Shown here in pieces: positions 5,676 to 10,666 of a DNA stretch of 11,955 nt. Source of the stretch: an uncultured Bacteroidales bacterium (GTDB lineage Bacteria; Bacteroidota; Bacteroidia; Bacteroidales; F082); the NCBI GenBank assembly GCA_937884015.1, contig CALGBV010000445.1, forward strand, positions 1 to 11,955, read 5' to 3'. Positions within the stretch are counted from its first letter, which is position 1. Every line of letters begins with the position of its first letter. Position numbers and translations under genes: made by a program. The notes beneath the pieces were generated by a model. The model was not told the origin of the DNA. It saw only the letters and a list, made by a program, of their open reading frames with translations, and did not search any database.

Positions 5676-6041
5676 ATGGAACTGTCGAAGAAATCAATGG
5701 AACGGCTGGAGGGCGTGGATTCACGCCTGAAGGCGGTGGTGCTGAAATGCGCCGTGGACTGTCCTTTTCCGTTCAATGTGTCCGAAGGACTGCGGACTGA
5801 GGAAAGGCAGTTGGAAATGTATAAACTTGGGAAGTCGAAGACGCTACAGTCGAAGCATCTTGACGGGTTGGCGGTTGACCTTTATCCGCTGACGATGGAC
5901 AGGAAGAAGGTCGATTGGGATGGGTTCGGACGGCTTGCGGATCTGATGTTCAAAGCTGCTGATGCTGTCGGTGCCAGGATTGTCTGGGGCGGCAACTGGA
6001 AGCGGTTCGTCGATAAGCCGCATTTTGAACTATCCTACTGA
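5676..6041 (+). CDS. M15-family peptidase, endolysin type
   Basis: 121 aa. Members are zinc D-alanyl-D-alanine carboxypeptidases or L-alanyl-D-glutamate endopeptidases that cut peptidoglycan cross-bridges, and short single-domain forms are common phage endolysins. Visible features: SEGLRTEERQLEMYKLGKSK (about 36-55), the SKHLDGLAVD motif giving zinc ligands His61 and Asp68, VWGGNWKRFVDKPHFEL near the end with third zinc ligand His116, and the preceding Asp113 as likely catalytic base. The whole domain is present. There is no signal peptide and no wall-binding domain, which fits an endolysin released by a holin and not a housekeeping secreted carboxypeptidase. It follows the nuclease gene at 90 bp and ends 17 bp before an intrinsic terminator. 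The candidate holin and spanin lie on the opposite strand 4-5 kb away. Confidence 0.9.
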   Translation: MELSKKSMERLEGVDSRLKAVVLKCAVDCPFPFNVSEGLRTEERQLEMYKLGKSKTLQSKHLDGLAVDLYPLTMDRKKVDWDGFGRLADLMFKAADAVGARIVWGGNWKRFVDKPHFELSY

Positions 6042-6057
6042 TTTTCAAAAAGTCAAG

Positions 6058-6086
6058 AAAACCCCTGCCAGTCGGTAGGGTTTTTC
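6058..6086 (+). terminator. Terminator of the M15 peptidase gene
   Basis: AAAACCCCTGCC and GGTAGGGTTTTT pair around the loop AGTC (one G-U pair and one bulged C), with five T following. It lies directly downstream of the peptidase stop. Confidence 0.8.
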
Positions 6087-6138
6087 TATATAGGGTGGCG
6101 GGTGGGGCTGTAAGGTGGGTGGAGGCGTGCGCTGGGAG

Positions 6139-6804
6139 AAAAAAACGCAGGGGGAAAACAGCCTTGAGCCTACTTCCAAACGAAAGAGACCGAAAGAGAG
6201 ACCCCAGGACTTTGGTAGAAACTTCACCACGGAGACGTGCGCCCCGTCGCGCCCGGGAGCCCGACCCCGCCCACAGGGGTCCGCGGACTGAGGAACGAGG
6301 GAGCGGCGGGGGCGGTGCTTCCTTGCGCGGCGAACCGCTGTAGGGCTGGCACCAGTGGAGGCATGTGTGCAGAGGTGGCAGACTGGAGGCGGTGAGAAAA
6401 CCCGATGCGCTTTAGCGCTCCGACAAGTGACCGCGGGCGGGCGACCCAGCAGGGGCGCTGAACTAAAGGCGCGGTGCCGCACCCTGAAGATATGCGCGAT
6501 AGCGCACCTTAGAAGGGGGTTGCGGGGGCGGCACGGGAAGCGCCGAGCGAACGACCAGAAGGCGAAAGCGGTTGGCAATGGAGACGGCGACCGCTCGCTG
6601 AGAGCACCGAGCAAGGAGGAACGACGCAGCGGGCTGGAGCGCAGCAGCGAAGGGCGACGGCGGTGTCTGCCAAGGGCGGCAACAGGAAAAAGCGCACGAT
6701 AGCTCAGCATTTTTTCCTATTGCCGCTTGTTATACCCTTGGCAGCACCATTGCAACCGCAAGAAGACTGACGGGAGAGAACACCGCTTCCCCCTGCGTTT
6801 TTTT
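6139..6804 (+). ncRNA. Structured domain 1, closed by an 18-bp long-range stem
   Basis: 6139-6156 (seven A, then CGCAGGGGGAA) is perfectly complementary to 6787-6804 over 18 bp, across more than 600 nt. Inside lie a long hairpin (6662-6676 with 6735-6748, then 6677-6682 with 6720-6725 and 6684-6691 with 6711-6718), a GATA-loop hairpin TGCGC-GATA-GCGCA near 6490-6503, a GTGCCGC/GCGGCAC pair (6474-6480 with 6527-6533), and a CCGC/GCGG pair (6281-6284 with 6303-6306) whose loop contains GAGGAACGA. The sequence is GC- and purine-rich on the plus strand. Open frames on both strands encode Arg/Pro/Ser-rich low-complexity products and no domain is recognised. The RNA strand is inferred to be plus. 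Whether it is an independent RNA or part of one with domains 2 and 3 is unknown. Confidence 0.55.
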
Positions 6805-7018
6805 TGTGCGGTTGGTTGTGCGTTGGGAAATACCGCTTTCAAAAGGCAGGGGTTATGTGTTGCTGGTAGTTCTTAAAGGGTGGTTGGTGGGGTTGCGGAC
6901 GGGGATTTGTGCGGTTGGTTTCCTGTGTCTTATAAAGCAGCCGCCTCGTTATTCTTTCTAAGAAGATGGATTTGGGAACCTTCAAAAGAAAGGTTTAGTG
7001 TGCTATTCACCACAATTA

Positions 7019-7190
7019 TATCGACGGCGATGTTGCAGATGAGGGAAATTCGGCTGGAGGCACGGAGGCCGAACCTCCCTCATCTGCGTTATCGACGGCG
7101 ATAAGGAAAGGCATGTGTGAAGCGGCAACGGCGGGAATTGTTGACCCAACAAAGGAACGACTTGGGTCAGCAATTCCCATTGTTGCCGCT
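7019..7190 (+). ncRNA. Structured domain 2, module A
   Basis: Three helices. P1: 7019-7031 with 7091-7103 (11 of 13 pairs). P2: 7035-7054 with 7068-7087 around the 13-nt loop TGGAGGCACGGAG, separated from P1 by GTT on both sides. P3: 7121-7129 with 7182-7190, then 7133-7148 with 7163-7178, around the 14-nt loop ACAAAGGAACGACT. The linker between P1 and P3 contains CATGTGTGA. Outside, CACCACA and TGTGGTG (about 7009-7015 and 7205-7211) could close the unit. The same layout recurs in module B with different stem sequences. Confidence 0.7.
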
Positions 7191-7241
7191 GGGCTTAAAT
7201 AGAATGTGGTGCCTGGTATTTGGATTGAAACGAGGCGGATG

Positions 7242-7304
7242 CTTTCGGGAAGTTTGTGTGTTGATGGTTTCATCAGCGTTGTTGTTGCCACAAACTTCCA
7301 AAAG
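7242..7304 (+). ncRNA. Hairpin between modules A and B
   Basis: GGAAGTTTGTG (7248-7258) pairs perfectly with CACAAACTTCC (7289-7299), extended by CTTT/AAAG at the base, and TGATG-GTTT-CATCA forms an inner hairpin. It separates the two related modules. Confidence 0.6.
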
Positions 7305-7397
7305 TGTTGACGGGGTGCCGAACCGATTTTGCCCTAAATAGAGGCAGGAATTAAGGAACTGTAAAAGGAGGATTGGCGTGTTATCTGCCATAAAGCG

Positions 7398-7573
7398 TAT
7401 CGGTGGCGATGTTGCGAGTGAAGGGCGTGACGCTGGAGGCACGGAGGCGGCACCCCCTTCGCTCGCGTTATCGCCGCCGATAAGGAAGGACATGTGTGAG
7501 GGCGGCAAGTCTTGAAAAGGTCTGAACCCAACAAAGGAACGACTTGGGGGCAGACCTTTTCAAGTTTTGCCGC
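7398..7573 (+). ncRNA. Structured domain 2, module B (paralogue of module A)
   Basis: The same three helices occur 379 bp downstream of module A. P1: 7398-7410 with 7470-7482 (all 13 paired, one G-U). P2: 7414-7433 with 7447-7466, again 20-nt arms around TGGAGGCACGGAG and again flanked by GTT on both sides. P3: 7502-7508 with 7567-7573, then a perfect 14-bp helix 7511-7524 with 7551-7564, and CCCA/TGGG around the identical loop ACAAAGGAACGACT. In P2 at least seven base pairs differ from module A on both sides while staying complementary (for example A-T to G-C, G-C to C-G). This is the classical sign of a conserved RNA fold. Confidence 0.75.
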
Positions 7574-7692
7574 ACGGACTTTCAAAGAATGAAAAGCGTT
7601 GTTCTAGGATTGCAAAATCGGGGCGGCACCCTTTCCAGTATTTAATAATAAAGCTTGATTAATAATGAAGTGTTTTTTTAAGACGGGGCGCG

Positions 7693-8223
7693 GCTGCGAG
7701 GGTTGGCTTTGAAGCGAGAATGGAGGCCTGTCTGAAACCATGTGGGTTGGAAGTGGAATGTTGTGTGTGGGCGGCGTGGGTTTGTGGTGCCGTGCCGTGT
7801 GTTGGGTTGGAGCGGTTGGGCGGCCATCGGCGGGCTTAGGTTCGACGACCCTGACGCGGAATTAAGGGAGCGGCTGCGTCGTCGAACCGTTAAGAGCCTG
7901 TCGATGGCTGCTTGGGTTGGTGTTGGGTGGGAAGGGCGTGGCACCACAGGGCGGGCGTTGCTTGTTGCGCATTTTTTGGGTTGGTGAACTGTTGACCGGA
8001 CACCAATGGGGTTGGGAAGGTTCATCGTCGCTATTGCGGAATTAAGGGAGCAATAGCGTCGACGAACCTTGTGCGGTAGGTTGGTGTCTGGGCAACAGTG
8101 TGTGTTGGCAATGCGCGGCGCAACGCCCTTTGGGTTGGTGGAAGCCGCCTTTCAGGAGTTTTTCTTGTGCGTTGGCGGTTTCAGACAGGCTGGAGTGGAA
8201 GCGAAGAAGCTGACCCTCGCAGC
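7693..8223 (+). ncRNA. Structured domain 3, multibranched RNA of about 530 nt
   Basis: The outer helix pairs GCTGCGAGGGTTGGCTTT (7693-7710) with GAAGCTGACCCTCGCAGC (8206-8223): 18 bp, three of them G-U. Next comes a symmetric purine-rich 15 by 15 internal loop, then GCCTGTCTGAAACC (7726-7739) with 8177-8190, 14 perfect pairs. Branches: 7781-7796 with 7935-7950 (four G-U); hairpin A 7820-7848 with 7879-7911; a branch from GCGTTG...GCGCATT (about 7954-7974) with AATGCGC...CAACGC (about 8109-8123); and hairpin B 7988-8006 with 8081-8099 continuing as 8017-8037 with 8050-8070. Hairpins A and B both end in GC-GGAATTAAGGGA-GC. The wobble pairs exist only if the plus strand is the RNA. GGGTTGG-like motifs recur in the junctions. 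No protein-coding frame is convincing here. Confidence 0.75.
7856..8051 (+). repeat. Identical 16-nt hairpin tips in domain 3
   Basis: GCGGAATTAAGGGAGC occurs at 7856-7871 and 8036-8051, each as the tip (12-nt loop with a GC closing stem) of a long hairpin whose lower stem is different. A shorter version, GGAATTAAGGA, occurs at 7347-7357 between modules A and B. Confidence 0.85.
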
Positions 8224-8352
8224 TTTGGTTTGTGCGGCTGCTGGGTTTAACACGATGTGGAAGCAGGGGAGAGGCCGATGGACTGTGGAGATGGAAGCGT
8301 CTGAAGCGTTGCCGCAATGGAAGCAAAGCAACCTGAGCGCGGAGGAGGAACG

Positions 8353-8472
8353 ATGCCGCGATTAGATTGCCTTGCTGCAATGGAGGCGTTAGCGAAGAAC
8401 GCTGGAGGCGAGCAGGACAAGGCTTTGGAACTGCTGGAACACCTTGATAGGGTTGGGAGAGTTGAAAGATGA
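8353..8472 (+). CDS. Possible 39-residue small protein with strong ribosome site
   Basis: ATG at 8353 is preceded by GGAGGAGG, an unusually good Shine-Dalgarno match for this phylum. The frame encodes MPRLDCLAAMEALAKNAGGE and continues as an acidic, Leu-rich helix-like stretch to TGA at 8470-8472. No homologue is recognised. Against it, the same bases form a hairpin (CGCGG 8338-8342 with CCGCG 8356-8360) whose loop holds the recurrent GAGGAACGA motif, so the apparent ribosome site may be part of the RNA fold. It could also be the start of a truncated gene. Confidence 0.3.
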   Translation: MPRLDCLAAMEALAKNAGGEQDKALELLEHLDRVGRVER

Positions 8473-8490
8473 GAGTTGAGAGTGGAAAGT
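8458..8490. repeat. GAGAGTTGA-type low-complexity repeat
   Basis: GAGAGTTGAAAGATGAGAGT and the following GAGAGTGGAAAG form short direct repeats. Such purine-rich runs are a common interspersed repeat in Bacteroidota genomes. No function is assigned. Confidence 0.35.
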
Positions 8491-8613
8491 TTTTGTGCTA
8501 ACGTGTTTTCGATTTTGGGGATTTGTCGGGAGTTTAAGTGCGGAGAGGAAAGTTTTGATTTACCAGAAACCTTCATGCGGGGAATTGCGCAAGCGCTGGG
8601 AGGGGCTTGGTGG

Positions 8614-8704
8614 CTGCTTCGCCATTTTACCGAAAAGCGTTTTGCGGTGCTTTGGCTTTTGTTTAGCAGCCAGTTTTGATGCGGTGCGGTTGTTGGCGAA
8701 GCAG
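8614..8704 (+). ncRNA. Additional long-range stem at the right end of the RNA region
   Basis: CTGCTTCGCC (8614-8623) is perfectly complementary to GGCGAAGCAG (8695-8704), 10 bp enclosing about 70 nt. It ends 9 bp before repeat E1. It may be a fourth domain of the RNA region or an independent hairpin. No protein gene is seen in 8473-8712. Confidence 0.4.
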
Positions 8705-8712
8705 GCACGGGA

Positions 8713-8820
8713 GCGATAGCGTACCCCCGGACATAGCGACCCGACGCCAGTTGGCAGGTTCCCGCTTTCGCGGGAATGACGGGCGGGTGATAACTGGCGG
8801 CGGGATGCGCCCAGATAGAC
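8713..8820. repeat. Repeat E, left copy (E1)
   Basis: It begins GCGATAGCGTACCCCCGGA and ends GGCGGCGGGATGCGCCCAGA-TAG. Inside, CGCCAGTT and AACTGGCG form a stem around a complete copy of the short palindromic repeat (8759-8782). The copy at 9897-9993 shares both ends in the same orientation but has a different middle. Confidence 0.6.
8759..8782. repeat. Short palindromic repeat (copy 4)
   Basis: TTCCCGCTTTCGCGGGAA then TGACGG, one base from the consensus, located in the loop of repeat E1. Confidence 0.85.
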
Positions 8821-8851
8821 AAAATGAAATGATATATTTGATGTTTTTTTT

Positions 8852-8904
8852 ATTGCAAATAATTGGCAATAATGACAGATATTGCCAAAAATTTGTATTT
8901 TTGC
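8852..8904 (+). promoter_or_regulatory. Promoter and operator of the DUF6577 gene
   Basis: A -7 element TATTTTTGC (8896-8904) lies 26 bp before the start codon. Just upstream is an inverted repeat TTGGCAAT (8863-8870) with ATTGCCAA (8881-8888), and a further half-site ATTGC at 8852-8856. The position over the promoter and the dyad form fit autoregulation by the winged-helix N-terminus of the gene product, as known for AbiEi antitoxins. No good -33 element is seen. Confidence 0.55.
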
Positions 8905-8930
8905 AGACGAATAAAACAACTATTGAAAGA

Positions 8931-9653
8931 ATGGTGCAGGATGATGAGATAATACAGCATTTCATGCCAATGGGGTTGTTCAAGACCTCTGATATTGCGG
9001 CTTGGTTTCGCGAATCGGAACCTGACTTGAAGGGCTCAACCATCAACTGGCGCGTTTATGAATTGGTTAGAGAAGGCGTATTAACCCGCGTTTCAAAAGG
9101 ACTTTTCAGGGTGGGCGAAAGTCATTCGTATAATCATATCGTTGATGCAAAACTAAAGAAACTGGCCAAGAGCATTGGCAAGCAGTTTCCGTTTGCTGAT
9201 TTCTGTATTTGGGATTCGGCCATGATAAATAATTTCTCACAGCATCTTACTGCCCATGGCTTTTATGTGGTTGCCGTGGAAAAGGATGCTGCTGAATCGG
9301 TTTTCCATTTCCTATTGGAGAAATTGAAAAAAGTGTATTACAACCCGACGGATGATGTGATTGACAACTACCTATATCTGAGCGACACAAAGTCTGTGGT
9401 GGTGAAGAACATGGTTTCGGAGGCACCGACCGAAACCGTTGAGGAAGTGAAAGTCCCTTCGCTTGAAATGATTTTGGTGGATCTTTTCTGTGACAAACGC
9501 CTTTTCAAAGCTTACCAAGGAAACGAACTGGCGCATATTTATAGGAATGTCTTCAGCCGATACTCCATCAATATGACGAAAGTGGTTAGGTATGCGTCAA
9601 GACGAGGTAAAAAAACTGAAATTGAAGAGTTTATAAAAAGTTTGGAATTATGA
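8931..9653 (+). CDS. DUF6577 family, AbiEi-like antitoxin/regulator
   Basis: 240 aa from the ATG at 8931. The open frame extends upstream through repeat E1, but the promoter element at 8896-8904 and the family's usual start favour this ATG. Residues 1-60 form a winged-helix-type domain (LFKTSDIAAWF, STINWRVYELVREGVLTRVSKGLFRVG). The remainder has the family's FPFADFCIWDSAMINNF, FYVVAVEKDAAESVFHFLLE and VVKNMVSEAPTETVEEVKVPSLEMILVDLFCDK segments, ending in basic RYASRRGKK. The architecture resembles AbiEi-type antitoxins, which repress their own operon and counter a nucleotidyltransferase toxin encoded next to them. The stop overlaps the next ATG (ATGA, 9650-9653), as usual for such pairs, but that partner is cut short. 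It therefore seems to be an orphan. The toxin-antitoxin role is inferred from family resemblance. Confidence 0.75.
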   Translation: MVQDDEIIQHFMPMGLFKTSDIAAWFRESEPDLKGSTINWRVYELVREGVLTRVSKGLFRVGESHSYNHIVDAKLKKLAKSIGKQFPFADFCIWDSAMINNFSQHLTAHGFYVVAVEKDAAESVFHFLLEKLKKVYYNPTDDVIDNYLYLSDTKSVVVKNMVSEAPTETVEEVKVPSLEMILVDLFCDKRLFKAYQGNELAHIYRNVFSRYSINMTKVVRYASRRGKKTEIEEFIKSLEL

Positions 9654-9696
9654 TTGACTTTAACGCCATAGACGCAATATTAATCGGACCAACATA
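9650..9696 (+). pseudogene. Truncated partner gene of the DUF6577 antitoxin
   Basis: A start codon overlaps the DUF6577 stop (ATGA), and the frame begins MIDFNAIDAILIGPTYY. At about 9697 it enters DNA that is the antisense of a ROK kinase end. The remaining open frame to 9943 is therefore a chance reading and the original partner, expected to be a toxin, is missing. The exact junction cannot be fixed from one sequence. Confidence 0.5.
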
Positions 9697-9896
9697 CTAC
9701 GCCTTCACCAACGCCGCAGCGCCAAGAAAAGCCGCATCATTGTCGGGTAGTTCGGAGACACGAATCTCAACTCTGCCTTTGAAGATAAAGCGAAGGTACG
9801 CTTCGAACGACTTGCGCACTATGTTGAGCAACACATCGCCTGCTTTCGCAGGACCACCAAACAGGAAGATGGCCTCGGAACCGCTGAAGGTCGCAG
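9697..9896 (-). pseudogene. C-terminal fragment of a ROK-family sugar kinase
   Basis: The minus strand reads GSEAIFLFGGPAKAGDVLLN, then NIVRKSFEAYLRFIFKGRVE, then SELPDNDAAFLGAAALVKA and a TAG stop at 9697-9699. This is the usual end of Bacteroidota ROK kinases (glucokinase/transcription-regulator family): the LFGGPAKAGD glycine-rich phosphate or sugar-binding segment and the NDAAFLGAAAL C-terminal motif. About 65 codons remain. The N-terminal ATP-binding and zinc-motif parts are missing, and the fragment is abutted by repeat E2. No start codon or promoter is available, so it is a relic. Confidence 0.8.
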
Positions 9897-9993
9897 GCGA
9901 TAGCGCACCCCCAGAAAGCCCGACCCCCTTCGGCCTGTTGTAGCTTGCCTTTCGATGAGGTTTTAGGGACGGCGGGGGATGCGTCCAAATAGC
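9897..9993. repeat. Repeat E, right copy (E2)
   Basis: It begins GCGATAGCGCACCCCCAGA and ends GGCGGGGGATGCGTCCAAAT-AGC, matching the ends of E1 (8713-8820) in the same orientation. The centre differs and lacks the inner palindromic repeat. The first 13 bases also occur at about 6494-6506 in RNA domain 1. Confidence 0.55.
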
Positions 9994-10055
9994 AGAAAGT
10001 TAATTAGAAACGATTCTAAATTACGATGCTTTATGAAAAATGTTGATTCAACCTG

Positions 10056-10085
10056 TTTGCAGTAATAAAAATGTTCGTAATTTTG
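10056..10085 (+). promoter_or_regulatory. Bacteroidota-type promoter
   Basis: TTTG (10056-10059), an 18-bp spacer and TAATTTTG (10078-10085) match the -33 and -7 elements well. No protein gene follows before the terminator at 10123-10154. Confidence 0.6.
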
Positions 10086-10091
10086 CAGCCG

Positions 10092-10155
10092 AGTTCATCT
10101 CTCATTTGAGAGAAGGAAATCGAAAAACGCGTAACCTTGAAGTTGCGCGTTTTTT
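10092..10155 (+). ncRNA. Candidate small RNA of about 64 nt
   Basis: The start is inferred from the promoter at 10056-10085. The transcript would fold into a first hairpin, TCTCTCA-TT-TGAGAGA (10098-10113), and a terminator hairpin, AAAAACGCG-T-AAC (10123-10135) with GTT-G-CGCGTTTTT (10142-10154), loop CTTGAA, one U-G pair, followed by U. No open frame with a plausible start fits in it. Its 3' end abuts the stop of the convergent DUF3800 operon. Confidence 0.45.
10123..10155. terminator. Bidirectional terminator between sRNA and DUF3800 operon
   Basis: A 13-bp stem with A run on the left and T run on the right works in both directions. It lies 4 bp past the stop of the minus-strand gene at 10159. 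Confidence 0.75.
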
Positions 10156-10158
10156 GCT

Positions 10159-10665
10159 TTACATGAGAGTGCTCATTCTTCGCTTATACTTCTTGTCCAT
10201 CTTGTTTCTGGCTGCGTCTTTTCCCTCCAAGTAATATGCCGTCAGCATGTAATACTCATCTTTGTTGCGCAATGGTTCAAGAATGATTACGTATTGTTCG
10301 TCCACATCGTAGATGTAGGTCCTGATGCCTTGGGATTCCTGGACAGAAAACACCTTCATGTTGTCTTTCTTTGATTCCTCAATGTGAAACTTTATCCAAT
10401 GGAGTCGTCTTGAACGTTGCATGTCGAACTCTCTTTTGTTGATGCTCTTATCGGTTATCATGGTTGTGAGATGACGGAAGAATCGCTCCATGGTGTCCTC
10501 GCCATCGGCTGTAGTGGGATTGATTTTCTTTGTCCTGAATGCGAAATTAGGATTTTCAGCTATATCGCGATTGAAGATGCGCTTCAAGGATTCCGTCCTT
10601 TGGATTTCCGTATAGGCCACCAAATCGAGCAGCTCATTGTAAACTTTAATCAGATTGTGTGGCAT
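10159..10665 (-). CDS. Unrecognised 168-aa protein, possible nuclease partner of DUF3800
   Basis: I do not recognise the family with certainty. The N-terminal third is helical (YNELLDLVAYTEIQRTESLK). Residues about 84-96 read RSRRLHWIKFHIEE, followed by VFSVQESQGIRTYIYD (106-120) and YVIILEPLRNKDEYYMLTAY (125-144), then a basic tail (ARNKMDKKYKRR). An Arg/His-containing helix followed by strands ending in a 'yyllTAyy' segment recalls small RNases of the barnase/EndoU/colicin/RelE-like group (PBECR-type), but no catalytic set can be proven here. No signal or membrane segment. The start codon is 1 nt after the DUF3800 stop (TGA-C-ATG), indicating translational coupling, so the two proteins probably act together. 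It ends at a bidirectional terminator. Confidence 0.7.
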   Translation of the reverse strand: MPHNLIKVYNELLDLVAYTEIQRTESLKRIFNRDIAENPNFAFRTKKINPTTADGEDTMERFFRHLTTMITDKSINKREFDMQRSRRLHWIKFHIEESKKDNMKVFSVQESQGIRTYIYDVDEQYVIILEPLRNKDEYYMLTAYYLEGKDAARNKMDKKYKRRMSTLM

Positions 10666-10666
10666 G

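Noticed and set aside
6045..6710. 221-codon minus-strand open frame
   Set aside because: The product is Arg/Pro/Ser-rich without a domain, crosses the terminator of the M15 gene and several stems of domain 1, and a frame also stays open on the other strand, as expected for GC-rich structured DNA.
7019..7573. CRISPR array
   Set aside because: Only two copies, with a long unit and paired arms differing between copies. There are no regularly spaced short repeats and no cas genes.
7838..7888. tRNA-like GGTTCGA segment
   Set aside because: It is one arm of a long hairpin with no cloverleaf, anticodon stem or CCA-side acceptor. No tRNA is seen elsewhere in the window.
8069..8365. 98-codon plus-strand open frame
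   Set aside because: It overlaps the closing helices and hairpin B of structured domain 3 and has no recognisable domain. Base pairing explains the conservation better than coding.
6100..8700. Group II intron, RNase P RNA, tmRNA or rRNA as an explanation of the structured region
   Set aside because: No reverse transcriptase, no recognisable domain V, and none of the conserved RNase P, tmRNA or rRNA sequence blocks were found by eye. A covariance search would be decisive.
8247..8822. 191-codon minus-strand open frame
   Set aside because: It reads through repeat E1, the short palindrome and the GAGAGTTGA-type repeat, giving phrases typical of translated interspersed repeats. No domain is seen.
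8676..8930. N-terminal extension of the DUF6577 gene
   Set aside because: The frame is open, but it consists of repeat E1 and the promoter and operator region. The family start and the -7 element place the true start at 8931.
9699..9943. Remainder of the frame after the DUF6577 partner start
   Set aside because: It is the antisense of the ROK kinase end and of repeat E2, so its residues carry no independent coding signal.
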